64,000 nt of DNA from Paludibacter sp. (GTDB lineage: Bacteria > Bacteroidota > Bacteroidia > Bacteroidales > Paludibacteraceae): positions 62,001-126,000 of the forward strand of contig JAQVAV010000004.1 of the NCBI GenBank assembly GCA_028690665.1, written 5' to 3'. The translations under genes and the position numbers were made by a program. Every line of letters begins with the position of its first letter. Positions within the stretch are counted from its first letter, which is position 1. Positions 54,199 to 64,000 of this stretch are shown one piece after another. The notes under the pieces were generated by a model. It was not told the origin of the DNA and did no database searches. It saw nothing but the letters and a program-made list of their open reading frames with translations.

Positions 54199-54789
54199 AT
54201 GAAAATTACTGCAAACAAATCAGTATCAGCAGAGTATGAACTTTATGTTGATGGTGAAAAAGGAGGAGAACTTGAATTAATGGAAAAGGCTACTGCTCAA
54301 CAACCATTAAGTTTTATTTATGGTGTTGGCATGATGCTACCAAAATTCGAGGAAAACTTATTTGGTCTTCAGGTTGGAGATAAATTTGATTTCACAATTA
54401 CCAATGAAGAAGCTTACGGACCTTACGAAGATGAAAACGTTATCGACCTTGACCGTACAATTTTTGAAATTGACGGAAAATTAGATACAGAAGTTGTATA
54501 CGAAGGCAATGTAGTTCCTTTGATGGACAGTGAAGGACACAGAATAAACGCACAGGTAGTTTCTGTAACAGATACACATGTAAAAGTGGATCTGAACCAT
54601 CCGCTTGCCGGTGAAAATTTACACTTCAAAGGATCTATCCTTGAAGTACGTGAAGCCACTGAAAAAGAACTTTCATCTCTTAACGGAGGTGGTTGCGAAA
54701 GCTGTGGATGTGGTGAAGGCGGTTGCGGAACTCATGACCATGACGACGAAGGTAGTTGTGGTTGTGGATCGGGCTGCGGCTGTCACTAA
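54199..54789 (+). CDS. slyD: SlyD-type FKBP peptidyl-prolyl isomerase with metal-binding tail
   Basis: The 196-residue protein has an FKBP domain (about 1-70 and 130-155) interrupted by an IF insertion domain (about 75-125), as in SlyD. The isomerase site includes FIYGVGMMLPKFEENL. The last 35 residues are rich in Cys, His, Gly and Asp (CESCGCGEGGCGTHDHDDEG), a nickel/zinc-binding tail. SlyD folds proteins and carries nickel for hydrogenase or urease maturation; neither is in this window. A hairpin terminator follows at 54,817. Confidence 0.93.
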   Translation: MKITANKSVSAEYELYVDGEKGGELELMEKATAQQPLSFIYGVGMMLPKFEENLFGLQVGDKFDFTITNEEAYGPYEDENVIDLDRTIFEIDGKLDTEVVYEGNVVPLMDSEGHRINAQVVSVTDTHVKVDLNHPLAGENLHFKGSILEVREATEKELSSLNGGGCESCGCGEGGCGTHDHDDEGSCGCGSGCGCH

Positions 54790-54816
54790 TACGCGACAAA
54801 TTCAACAAAATTTATT

Positions 54817-54851
54817 AAATGGATATTGGGGAAAAGGCTCAATATCCATTT
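54817..54851 (+). terminator. Terminator of slyD
   Basis: AAATGGATATT (54,817-54,827) pairs with AATATCCATTT (54,841-54,851), followed by U residues on the plus strand. Confidence 0.8.
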
Positions 54852-54891
54852 TTCATAAAAATGCCCCAACCGATAATTTGGTGAAATAACT

Positions 54892-54899
54892 TATCTTTG
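54892..54899 (+). promoter_or_regulatory. Candidate -7 box of aroC
   Basis: TATCTTTG fits TAnnTTTG and lies 30 bp before the ATG at 54,929. The TTTG at 54,877 is only 11 nt away, so the -33 element is uncertain. Confidence 0.4.
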
Positions 54900-54928
54900 T
54901 ACAAATTATAAATACATAAAACTCAGAC

Positions 54929-55993
54929 ATGTCGAATACAATAGGCAAACTTTTTACTTTCACGTCGTTTGGCGAATCGCACGGAAAAGGTATCGGAGGA
55001 ATTATAGATGGTTGTCCTGCCGGGATAGAGCTTGATGAGGCTTTTATCCAAAGCGAACTTGATCGCCGGAAACCGGGGCAGTCTTCAATTGCCACTCCGC
55101 GCAAAGAGGACGATAAAGTTGAATTTTTATCAGGCATTTTCGAAGGAAAAACAACCGGAACCCCTATTGCATTTATCATTTGGAATCAAAACCAGCACAG
55201 CAAAGATTACGATCATCTGAAAGACGTTTACCGGCCATCCCATGCCGATTATACTTATCAGCAAAAATATGGCGTTCGCGATCATCGTGGAGGAGGACGC
55301 AGTTCGGCACGCGAAACAGCTGCCCGTGTGGTAGCCGGCGCAGTAGCTAAACTCGTTTTACGTAAAAAAGGAATCGAAATTACGGCTTTCACCTCACAAG
55401 TCGGACATATTGCCATGACTCAAACCATTGAGAGTGCTGATCTTTCGCTCATCGAAAGCAATATCGTTCGTTGTCCGCAACAGGATATTGCTGAAAAAAT
55501 GATCAAGTATATTCAGCAACTCAAAAAAGACGGAGATTCAATTGGCGGAACAGTGTCATGCATAATCAAGGGATTACCCATCGGATTGGGAGAACCTATT
55601 TTTGACAAGCTTCAGGCTCGTTTGGCCGCTGCCATGCTGAGCATCAATGCTTCACACGGATTTGACTACGGGCGCGGATTTGAAGGCGTCGGTCTGAAAG
55701 GTTCTGAAATGAACGACCCCTTTGTAAAAGAAGGAGACAAAATTAGTACGAAAACGAACAATTCGGGAGGCATTCAGGGAGGAATCAGCAACGGGCAAGA
55801 CGTATATTTTCGTGTATTATTCAAACCTGTAGCGACTATTTCGAAGAAACAAAACACTGTCGACATTCATACCAACGAAATTGAACTTGCAGCACGCGGA
55901 CGTCATGATCCGTGCGTTCTGCCAAGAGCTGTACCCATTGTTGAAGCCATGGCAGCTATTACTTTGCTGGACTTATATCTGACCAAAAGCTAA
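54929..55993 (+). CDS. aroC: Chorismate synthase
   Basis: The 354-residue protein carries all three chorismate-synthase signatures: [18 protein letters not shown] (residues 13-30), [18 protein letters not shown] (about 112-129) and [19 protein letters not shown] (about 324-342). It makes chorismate from EPSP with reduced FMN, the last common step to aromatic amino acids and folate. The gene is complete and of normal length. It has a candidate promoter of its own; the lipid-kinase gene follows after 51 bp. Confidence 0.97.
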   Translation: MSNTIGKLFTFTSFGESHGKGIGGIIDGCPAGIELDEAFIQSELDRRKPGQSSIATPRKEDDKVEFLSGIFEGKTTGTPIAFIIWNQNQHSKDYDHLKDVYRPSHADYTYQQKYGVRDHRGGGRSSARETAARVVAGAVAKLVLRKKGIEITAFTSQVGHIAMTQTIESADLSLIESNIVRCPQQDIAEKMIKYIQQLKKDGDSIGGTVSCIIKGLPIGLGEPIFDKLQARLAAAMLSINASHGFDYGRGFEGVGLKGSEMNDPFVKEGDKISTKTNNSGGIQGGISNGQDVYFRVLFKPVATISKKQNTVDIHTNEIELAARGRHDPCVLPRAVPIVEAMAAITLLDLYLTKS

Positions 55994-56044
55994 GACTTTG
56001 TTCTTGTTCCGGCAACAATCCGGAAGTATTTCTAAAATCACTAC

Positions 56045-56980
56045 ATGGAAATCACACGAAATCACTGGGCCATTATTATTAATCCGAAATCCGGGAAAAA
56101 GAAATTCCGACAACAACGAAAATATCTTTTTCAGTTGCTCAAACATCACAAAATTTCATTCGACTACAGGTTGACAAAATTTGCAGGGCATGCCTCAAAA
56201 ATCGCCCGTTATTTTGTAGAAAAAGACTATAAAAACATTCTGGTTATAGGTGGGGATGGAACCATGAGCGAAGTAATAAACGGCATTTTCAGTGCAAACA
56301 TAAAAAACACTTCCGATTTAAGAATTGCACTTGTACCACGCGGAACCGGTAACGACTGGGGACGTTTCTGGGGACTTACTTCAAATTATAAAAAATCATT
56401 GGATGTTTTCCTGAAAGGCAAAACTCATTTCATAGATATTGGCAAAGTTGAATACAACATGGAAGGCCAAAATGAACAACACTTCTTCATTAATTCCATT
56501 GGACTTGGATTAGATGCTGAAGTTGTAAATACTACTCACAGGTTAAAAGCAATACTCGGGAGTCATTCCATTTTATATTCAATATCGTTATTGTTATCTG
56601 TTTTTAGCTACAAAGCTCATAAAGTCAGAATTTTTTCGGAAGAAAAAGAAATAAACAGTAAAATGTACACCATGAGTATAGCCAACGGATGCTATACCGG
56701 CGGAGGATTGAAGCAGACTCCGGAAGCAGTACCGGATGATGGGTTATTAGATATTATGATGGCTCACAAACCAACTTTTTTTGATATTATCGGAGCTTTG
56801 GCATATTTATTCAGAGGAAAAATGTTGGAGCATCCCATTATAACATCTTTTCGTTCGAAAGAAATGTTGATACAATGTGATAAGACAGTTTTAATGGAAG
56901 CCGATGGAATAATCGTGCATGGATTTTCTCCGTTTAAAATAAGTATAATACCGAATGCAATACAAATGGTCGTTCCGTAA
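56045..56980 (+). CDS. Diacylglycerol-kinase-like lipid kinase (DgkB/YegS type)
   Basis: The 311-residue soluble or peripheral protein has the DAGK_cat domain: INPKSGKKK (residues 12-20) and the ATP-binding GGDGTMSEVING (about 75-86), with VPRGTGNDWGRFWGL (about 98-112). It phosphorylates a lipid such as diacylglycerol, but YegS-type proteins differ in substrate, so a precise name is not given. It follows aroC by 51 bp and might be co-transcribed with it, with no obvious functional link. Confidence 0.9.
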   Translation: MEITRNHWAIIINPKSGKKKFRQQRKYLFQLLKHHKISFDYRLTKFAGHASKIARYFVEKDYKNILVIGGDGTMSEVINGIFSANIKNTSDLRIALVPRGTGNDWGRFWGLTSNYKKSLDVFLKGKTHFIDIGKVEYNMEGQNEQHFFINSIGLGLDAEVVNTTHRLKAILGSHSILYSISLLLSVFSYKAHKVRIFSEEKEINSKMYTMSIANGCYTGGGLKQTPEAVPDDGLLDIMMAHKPTFFDIIGALAYLFRGKMLEHPIITSFRSKEMLIQCDKTVLMEADGIIVHGFSPFKISIIPNAIQMVVP

Positions 56981-57059
56981 ACATACTGGTTTATAGCATG
57001 TTTAAATAATAGAATAAAGATACCATAAATATGGTATAGAAAATACCTCATGAGTGCGA

Positions 57060-57090
57060 TTGTAAATGCTTGCGAACGCTTCTACCTTTG
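57060..57090 (+). promoter_or_regulatory. Promoter of cysK
   Basis: TTG at 57,060-57,062, 20 nt spacer, TACCTTTG at 57,083-57,090, a good match to the Bacteroidetes consensus, 38 bp before the ATG at 57,129. Confidence 0.6.
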
Positions 57091-57128
57091 CAATATCGAT
57101 TATACGTAAAACATAAAAATATATAGTT

Positions 57129-58076
57129 ATGGCAAAAATTGCAAAAAAACTTACAGACCTGATAGGTAACACTCCGTTACTTCAATTATCAAATTATGCA
57201 GCAGGTAAAAATTTAGACGCCAATGTTATTGTAAAGCTCGAATCATTTAATCCTGCCGGTTGTGTAAAAGAACGCATTGCGTTGGCCATGGTTGAAGATG
57301 CAGAATCAAAAGGTTTACTAAAAACCGGAGACGAAATCATTGAACCAACCAGCGGAAACACAGGTATTGGTCTGGCCATGGTAGCAGCAGTAAAAGGCTA
57401 CAAACTTACGCTTACTATGCCTGAAACCATGAGCATTGAACGTCGAAATCTCTTAAAGGCCCTTGGTGCAAATGTGGTTCTTACTCCCGGAGCAAATGGT
57501 ATGAAAGGCGCCATAGCTAAAGCCGAAGAACTTCATGCATCGAATCCGGCATCATTTATTCCCCAACAGTTTGATAACGGGGCTAACCCTGCCATTCACG
57601 AAGTAACTACAGGACCCGAGATATGGAACGACACTGATGGCCAGGTAGATATTTTTGTGGCCGGAGTCGGAACCGGTGGAACAGTTAGTGGGGTTGGAGC
57701 TTATCTGAAATCCAAAAATCCCAATATCAAAATTGTTGCCGTAGAACCTGCCGATTCTCCTGTTCTTTCGGGCGGAAATCCCGGACCTCACAAAATTCAG
57801 GGTATCGGAGCCGGTTTTATTCCGAAAAACTACAATGCGAATGTAGTAGACGAAGTTTTCCCTGTATCAAACGACGATGCGATTCTGGTTTCACGTCAAT
57901 TGGCCCAACAAGAAGGGCTTTTGGTCGGGATTTCTTCCGGAGCAGCCACTTATGCAGCTACTCAGTTAGCGCTTCGCCCCGAAAATAAAGGTAAAAACAT
58001 TGTTGCATTGCTTCCCGATACAGGAGAACGCTATTTGTCTACTTTGCTTTATGCCTTTGAAGAATACCCTTTGTAA
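57129..58076 (+). CDS. cysK: O-acetylserine sulfhydrylase (cysteine synthase A)
   Basis: The 315-residue PLP enzyme has the lysine of the internal aldimine in [13 protein letters not shown] (Lys47), the phosphate/substrate loop [12 protein letters not shown] (about 72-83), the glycine-rich [12 protein letters not shown] (about 180-191), and [13 protein letters not shown] near residue 275. It makes L-cysteine from O-acetylserine and sulfide. The gene is followed by metY after 116 bp, so the two sulfur-assimilation genes may be transcribed together. Confidence 0.96.
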   Translation: MAKIAKKLTDLIGNTPLLQLSNYAAGKNLDANVIVKLESFNPAGCVKERIALAMVEDAESKGLLKTGDEIIEPTSGNTGIGLAMVAAVKGYKLTLTMPETMSIERRNLLKALGANVVLTPGANGMKGAIAKAEELHASNPASFIPQQFDNGANPAIHEVTTGPEIWNDTDGQVDIFVAGVGTGGTVSGVGAYLKSKNPNIKIVAVEPADSPVLSGGNPGPHKIQGIGAGFIPKNYNANVVDEVFPVSNDDAILVSRQLAQQEGLLVGISSGAATYAATQLALRPENKGKNIVALLPDTGERYLSTLLYAFEEYPL

Positions 58077-58132
58077 TTAAATCCCCCCGGAATCCCTCCG
58101 AAAAATCATCAAAGTTTCCATTTAACTTTTAA

Positions 58133-59488
<1,356 letters not shown>

Positions 59489-59625
59489 AAAACGGTTGAT
59501 TATCTTGCTCTTGCTCAGCAATAATTGGGAAAAACCACTGAGAAAGTAATAAATTGTAATTTAAGGGTTGATTAGGCATATTTATAAAGCTTAACCGGCC
59601 CTTAACTATTTTATATCATATTGTC

Positions 59626-59657
59626 TTGAAAGGTTAACCGGAAAAGTTATATATTTG
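59626..59657 (+). promoter_or_regulatory. Promoter of the FISUMP lipoprotein gene
   Basis: TTG at 59,626-59,628, 21 nt spacer, TATATTTG at 59,650-59,657, 27 bp before the ATG at 59,685. Confidence 0.55.
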
Positions 59658-59684
59658 TCCTTCAAAATTTCTAACAAATATATT

Positions 59685-60665
59685 ATGAAATCATTTTATT
59701 ATCCATTGTTTTATTTCATAGGCTTCATATTTTTGCTTACAGCTTGCAATTCTTCGGACGATTCGGACTTCGTCCCTGTTTTATCAACAACTGATGCAAC
59801 CACTGTTACCGAAACTACAGCCGAAACCGGCGGGACAATATCATCGAACGGAGGTTATGCCATCACAACCTATGGAGTTTGCTGGAGCAGTTCTACTTCA
59901 TCCCCGACCATAGCAGACAACACAAGCATAGTCGAAGGTAAAACATCTTCATTCAGTTGCACCATAACCGGGCTCACCGGAGGAACGATATACTACATAA
60001 GGGCTTATGCCACAAATGCCAAAGGTACAGGTTACGGTAGTGCCATAAAAATAACGACCATTGATCCGGCGGAAGATATTACCGACAACGATGGGAACAC
60101 TATTAAAATAGTTAATATAGGAACACAAACATGGATGGCCGAAAATTTGAAAAATCTTAAATACAGGAATGGGGAACTTATCAGTAACCTCACATCCGCC
60201 ACAGATTGGAGCAATGCTACTTTTGGAGCCTGTTGCTATTACGATAATGACATTACAAACGCTGAATATGGTTTACTGTACAATTGGAACGCCGTTAACG
60301 ACTCGAGAAATATCGCTCCTGTCGGCTGGCATGTAGCAACTCACGATGACTGGACAACTTTGATTAATTACCTTGGAACGGACAGCGCAGGAACAAAATT
60401 AAAAGAACTGGGATTCGACCATTGGAGCGCAACAAACACAGAGGCAACCAATTCATCAGGATTCACGGCCTTGCCCGGAGGATTGCGGAATACAAACGGT
60501 TCATTCGGAGACATCAACGATATTGGTTATTGGTGGACATCTACAGAATATGATACAAACGATGCAAGATATTGGTATTTAAATAGTAACAAAATCGACA
60601 TTCACAAAGATTATGATAGTAAAATGTATGGATATTCGGTACGTTGCGTAAAAGATAAAAACTAA
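59685..60665 (+). CDS. FISUMP-domain lipoprotein
   Basis: I choose the ATG at 59,685 (326 residues), which opens a lipoprotein signal (MKSFYYPLFYFIGFIFLLTAC, Cys21); a TTG 10 codons upstream overlaps the -7 box. A fibronectin-like segment (about 35-125: TVTETTAETGGTISSNGGYA, TGLTGGTIYYIRAYATN) is followed by the FISUMP domain (Fibrobacter succinogenes major paralogous domain, about 130-325): WMAENLKNLKYRNG, YGLLYNWNAV, VGWHVATHDDWTTL and YWWTSTEYD. Such surface proteins are often paralogous in Bacteroidota; the role is unknown, perhaps glycan binding. It is monocistronic, with a promoter and a terminator. Confidence 0.85.
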   Translation: MKSFYYPLFYFIGFIFLLTACNSSDDSDFVPVLSTTDATTVTETTAETGGTISSNGGYAITTYGVCWSSSTSSPTIADNTSIVEGKTSSFSCTITGLTGGTIYYIRAYATNAKGTGYGSAIKITTIDPAEDITDNDGNTIKIVNIGTQTWMAENLKNLKYRNGELISNLTSATDWSNATFGACCYYDNDITNAEYGLLYNWNAVNDSRNIAPVGWHVATHDDWTTLINYLGTDSAGTKLKELGFDHWSATNTEATNSSGFTALPGGLRNTNGSFGDINDIGYWWTSTEYDTNDARYWYLNSNKIDIHKDYDSKMYGYSVRCVKDKN

Positions 60666-60690
60666 ATTTGTACAAACATTATATGTACTA

Positions 60691-60725
60691 AAAATGCACT
60701 TCGCATACCGGCGAAGTGCATTTTT
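60691..60725 (+). terminator. Terminator of the FISUMP gene
   Basis: AAAATGCACTTCGC (60,691-60,704) pairs with GCGAAGTGCATTTT (60,711-60,724) and is followed by U residues on the plus strand. Confidence 0.85.
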
Positions 60726-60831
60726 CAGTTTCTCTTCTGTCCAACCCAACTATCATATTTAAATTACCGTAAAATAATTGGCTGTTTGACAGGAAAAAAC
60801 TTACTTTACATAATAATTTCTACGCTATAAA

Positions 60832-62109
60832 ATGCATTTATTAGTCACAGGTATAAATTTTAAAACAGCCGACGTCAGTATCAGGGAAAAACTCCACTTT
60901 GCTAACGAAATTATTCCTGAAGCGCTTCAACGGCTCAATTCATATAAATCATTAGAAGGCAGTGTTATTTTATCTACGTGCAACCGCGTTGAAATCTATA
61001 ATTCGGTTGAAAACGTAGAAGATGCCTGTAAAAATGTATCTGAATTCCTGAGTAAATTTCATAATATTCCATTAGATAGTTTACAGCCTGTTTTATATCA
61101 AAAAAATTGTCAGGATGCAGTAATTCATTTATTCAAAGTTACTTCCAGCCTTGATTCAATGGTACTTGGAGAATATCAGATTCAGGGTCAGGTTCGCGAC
61201 GCCTATTTTCAGGCTCAAAAAAATAATGCAACCAACGGATTGCTCAATAAGGTATTTCAAACGGCAATCCAGATTGGCAAAAAAGTCCGTTCGGAAACAA
61301 AAATTGGTGATGGATCTGTTTCTGTGGCGACTTTGGCTGTTGATGTGATCAAACAAATTTTTGAAGACAAAAACGGATTGAATATCCTCATGCTTGGAGC
61401 CGGCAAAATGTCGAATCTGACAGCGTCTTACCTACAGGAACAATTTAGGGAATGCAACATTACATTTGCCAATCGTTCGGGAGCTTCTAAAATTGCCGAA
61501 AAGCTCCATGCCAAAACGATCGAATATTCACAACGTTTTGCAGCCATACCCGAAAACGATGTGATTATTGCATCAACAAGCGCCCCGAATTACATTATCT
61601 GTCGGCAGGAAATCAGTATGATGGAAGAATCGTTGAAAAACAAAACCCGAATTTTTATCGACCTTTCGATTCCGAGAAATATAGATCCTGAAATTAATAA
61701 AATTGAAAATTGCTTTGTTTATTCCATTGACGACATCAACAAAATGATCGATTCGAATTTAGATAAGCGTAATATGGAAGTAACCAAAGCAGAAAAAATT
61801 ATTCAGGAAATATCGGAGGATTATTTTGAATGGTATTCCAAGCAATTCATTATGCCTATTATGGCCGACATCAAAAAAGGGCTGGTGGTATTGAAAAGAA
61901 GCACCTTAGACTTGTATGAACCATTTACAAAAAAATTAGATACCGAGCAAAACGAAGAGCTGGGTAAACTAATGGATTCGTACTCCAACCGGATTATTCG
62001 CGTGATTATGTCCAACCTGCGGAAGGCCAGTACCCGCGAAGAAATGATTTCGATCACAAAAACATTAAAAGATTCGTTCACCATAGATATTCCGGAAAAA
62101 GATGAGTAG
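60832..62109 (+). CDS. hemA: Glutamyl-tRNA reductase
   Basis: The 425-residue protein has the catalytic cysteine in STCNRVEIY (Cys50), a GEYQIQGQVRDAY substrate segment (about 112-124), an NADPH-binding domain (MLGAGKMSN, about 189-197) and a C-terminal dimerisation helix. It reduces glutamyl-tRNA to glutamate-1-semialdehyde, the first step of C5 tetrapyrrole synthesis. Its stop overlaps the hemC start by 8 bp, which suggests translational coupling. It opens the haem operon hemA-hemC-hemD-hemB. Confidence 0.97.
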   Translation: MHLLVTGINFKTADVSIREKLHFANEIIPEALQRLNSYKSLEGSVILSTCNRVEIYNSVENVEDACKNVSEFLSKFHNIPLDSLQPVLYQKNCQDAVIHLFKVTSSLDSMVLGEYQIQGQVRDAYFQAQKNNATNGLLNKVFQTAIQIGKKVRSETKIGDGSVSVATLAVDVIKQIFEDKNGLNILMLGAGKMSNLTASYLQEQFRECNITFANRSGASKIAEKLHAKTIEYSQRFAAIPENDVIIASTSAPNYIICRQEISMMEESLKNKTRIFIDLSIPRNIDPEINKIENCFVYSIDDINKMIDSNLDKRNMEVTKAEKIIQEISEDYFEWYSKQFIMPIMADIKKGLVVLKRSTLDLYEPFTKKLDTEQNEELGKLMDSYSNRIIRVIMSNLRKASTREEMISITKTLKDSFTIDIPEKDE

Positions 62110-63022
62110 AAAATTCATAGTTGCCACGCGCCCGAGTTTATTGGCATATACACAAACTCAACAAACAGTTGACCTGCTGAAACAAAAAAATCCGGATTGT
62201 GAATTCGAGATTCTGAAAATTTCGACTCACGGAGATGCTGTCGCCGATAAACCACTGACGGCTTTTGGCGGAACCGGAGTTTTTGTCAAGGAGCTTGAAA
62301 ACGCCATGTACGAAGGTAAAGCAGACTTCGCCGTGCATAGTTTGAAGGATGTTCCGAGCATTCAGCCCGAAGGTTTGATACTGGCAGCATTCCCTCCCCG
62401 TCAGGATGTGCGCGACGTGCTGCTGACACGGAACGGAGAACCGATTGAACAACTGAACGAAAATTGCAAAATCGGAACCGGAAGTCCGCGACGTATGGTA
62501 CAGATTGCAGCCATAAAACCGACGGCTACTTTTAGCGATTTAAGAGGAAATATTGATACCCGGTTGAAAAAATTAGAAGAAGGTCAATACGATGCTATCG
62601 TGTTGGCTGCCGCCGGCCTGAAACGTTTGGGAAAGCCGGTTGACGAAAAATCTTGCCTTTCAGCGGAAATGTGCATTCCTGCCATTGGTCAGGGTGCCAT
62701 TGCTATTGAATGTCGGGCCAATGATGAAGAAACTATTGCATTGCTGAAAACAATTAATGACCTGGCAACAGAAACTGCTATCTCTGCAGAACGAAGCTAC
62801 ATGAAAACAATTGGTGGTGGTTGTAAATTTCCATTGGGAGCTTATGCCACAGTTGAAAACGAAACTGTCGAACTAAGCGTAATGCTCGGGAACCACTATA
62901 CAGGACAAATCATCCGGATAAAAGAATCGGCCCCGATTGCAGAAACCAAAGCTCTTGGAAAAAAGTTAGGCGAAGCTATCATCGCCGAAGCTGAAAGGCA
63001 GGGAATTGAAATATTAAGGTAA
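62102..63022 (+). CDS. hemC: Porphobilinogen deaminase (hydroxymethylbilane synthase)
   Basis: The 306-residue enzyme has the dipyrromethane-cofactor cysteine in GGGCKFPLGAYA (Cys241), and the conserved HSLKDVP (79-85), GTGSPRR (125-131) and LRGNIDTRLKKL (about 147-158) motifs. It links four porphobilinogens into hydroxymethylbilane. It overlaps hemA by 8 bp and hemD starts 3 bp beyond its stop. Confidence 0.97.
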   Translation: MSRKFIVATRPSLLAYTQTQQTVDLLKQKNPDCEFEILKISTHGDAVADKPLTAFGGTGVFVKELENAMYEGKADFAVHSLKDVPSIQPEGLILAAFPPRQDVRDVLLTRNGEPIEQLNENCKIGTGSPRRMVQIAAIKPTATFSDLRGNIDTRLKKLEEGQYDAIVLAAAGLKRLGKPVDEKSCLSAEMCIPAIGQGAIAIECRANDEETIALLKTINDLATETAISAERSYMKTIGGGCKFPLGAYATVENETVELSVMLGNHYTGQIIRIKESAPIAETKALGKKLGEAIIAEAERQGIEILR

Positions 63023-63025
63023 TAC

Positions 63026-63787
63026 ATGAAAAAAAAAATCATATCAACAAGGCCATTAGCAGAAGATGATAAAATAAAAAATCTTCTGGAGTCTAAAGGT
63101 GCGTTTGTGATTGATTTTCCGATGATACAAACCAAATGCATTCAGGAAACAGACGAACTGCTTTCGGTTTTAAAAAAAATCAACAATTATAATTGGATAA
63201 TTTTCACCAGTAAAAACGGTGCTCTCTGTTTGTACCAATTGCTTCAAAAGAACGGATTTTCTTATGAAATTATCGGTTCAAAAAAATTTGCGGTTATTGG
63301 CAAAGCTACAGCTGAAAAAGTTCAGAAACTTTTCGGAAAGCCGGCATTTATTTCTTCAGGGAGGAATGCTGAAGATTTACTGTTGGAAATCAGATCTGAA
63401 ATACATCCAACAGATAAAGCCCTGTTAGTTTTAGGCGAACTGGCTGATAATAAATTAGAGGCCGGATTACAAGAACATTGTTCTGTAACAAGAATTAATA
63501 CTTATCAAACCTGTACCATTGAACAAAGCGGTCATCCTGCTGTTGATAAAATTATTCATAATGATTATGATTTGATACTGTTTACCAGTCCTTCGGGATT
63601 CAGAAATTTTCATAAAATCATGTTGACACACAACATCAAAGAAATTAAAGCCGCTTGTATCGGAACAACTACCGAAGCAGAAATGCAGAAATTTGGATTC
63701 AAGCCTGTAGTAGTTTCTCCAAAATCTGATGCAGAAAGCTTTGTCAATGAAATAGAAAAATATTTTGCCTCCTCTGAAGCTTCCTAA
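63026..63787 (+). CDS. hemD: Uroporphyrinogen-III synthase
   Basis: The 253-residue protein has the two-lobed HemD fold: ISTRPLAEDDKIKNLLESKG at the start, NWIIFTSKNGALCLYQLLQ (about 54-72), FAVIGKATAEKVQKLFG (about 89-105) and DLILFTSPSGFRNFHK (about 182-197). HemD sequences are poorly conserved, but the position directly after hemC is decisive. It closes the linear tetrapyrrole to uroporphyrinogen III. Confidence 0.9.
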   Translation: MKKKIISTRPLAEDDKIKNLLESKGAFVIDFPMIQTKCIQETDELLSVLKKINNYNWIIFTSKNGALCLYQLLQKNGFSYEIIGSKKFAVIGKATAEKVQKLFGKPAFISSGRNAEDLLLEIRSEIHPTDKALLVLGELADNKLEAGLQEHCSVTRINTYQTCTIEQSGHPAVDKIIHNDYDLILFTSPSGFRNFHKIMLTHNIKEIKAACIGTTTEAEMQKFGFKPVVVSPKSDAESFVNEIEKYFASSEAS

Positions 63788-63885
63788 TGAGAGAAGTTTA
63801 TTGGACGGACAAAACCATTATAAATTAACTCTTCACTTTTTAAATTCTCCATTGGAGGATTTAGAAAGTTTAAAAACTACATATT

Positions 63886-64000
63886 ATGTCATTTCCGATA
63901 ACAAGACTCCGCCGCCTGCGCCGCAACCCAATTTTGCGCAGCATGATTTCTGAGACTACTCTCAGTGTCGATGACCTGATTATGCCCCTTTTTGTATGTC
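63886..64000 (+). CDS. hemB: Delta-aminolevulinic acid dehydratase (porphobilinogen synthase), N-terminal part
   Basis: The ATG at 63,886 starts MSFPITRLRRLRRNPILRSM, then ISETTLSVDDLIMPLFVC, the conserved N-terminus of HemB (R-x-R-R-L-R-R ... L-S-x-D-D-L-I-x-P-L-F-V). The gene runs off the window after 38 codons. HemB joins two aminolevulinates to porphobilinogen, the substrate of HemC. It is 98 bp past hemD on the same strand, so it belongs to the same operon or to a close neighbour. Confidence 0.93.
   Translation, partial: MSFPITRLRRLRRNPILRSMISETTLSVDDLIMPLFVC

Overview
The window looks like a chromosomal segment of a Bacteroidota bacterium, most likely order Bacteroidales. The evidence is SusC/SusD outer-membrane pairs, secreted proteins with type IX secretion (T9SS) C-terminal sorting tails, a Bacteroidetes-type LptD, promoters of the TAnnTTTG class in front of many genes, AT-rich intergenic DNA and little use of strong Shine-Dalgarno sites. 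Genus cannot be fixed by eye.

Region 1 (about 1-25,445, minus strand) is a large polysaccharide-utilisation locus. A partial DUF2264 gene at the edge is separated by a strong terminator from a ten-gene array. In transcription order the array is: glycosidase-like T9SS protein, fasciclin lipoprotein, SusC, SusD, fasciclin lipoprotein, fasciclin lipoprotein, SusC, SusD, carbohydrate-binding T9SS protein, glycosidase-like T9SS protein. The two glycosidases are paralogues with an asl1/GH128-like catalytic core, so a beta-1,3-glucan-like substrate is the best guess. One SusC carries uninterrupted G10 and G9 tracts. A 0.8-kb divergent intergenic region with two diverged copies of a structured leader separates the array from a plus-strand LamG-type T9SS protein (25,446-28,352).

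Region 2 (28,353-31,460) holds a MITE-like palindromic element and clpB.

Region 3 (31,480-36,950) is the accessory core and the most interesting part: a minus-strand defence island. CD-NTase, an E2-like protein with a C-terminal SEC-C zinc motif, and a TIR-like/STING fusion overlap or nearly touch, and read as a CBASS anti-phage operon. Directly downstream, behind its own likely promoter, is an RloA-type ATPase plus RloB (TOPRIM-like) pair. Upstream is a gene-poor kilobase with a 25-residue membrane peptide and six 42-bp tandem repeats leading into a DUF6261 gene.

Region 4 (36,947-64,000) is mostly core genome: a flavin oxidoreductase, an uncharacterised two-gene cassette, dps, tRNA-Ser(GCU), mltG, trehalase, miaA-murB, a pRiA4b ORF-3-like gene, dnaA, an MCE (MlaD-like) protein with an N-acetylmuramoyl-L-alanine amidase, lptD, an SlyD-type isomerase, aroC, a diacylglycerol-kinase-like lipid kinase, cysK, metY, a FISUMP lipoprotein, and the haem operon hemA-hemC-hemD-hemB (last gene cut by the window end). 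These cover envelope building, replication start, aromatic and sulfur amino-acid synthesis and tetrapyrrole synthesis.
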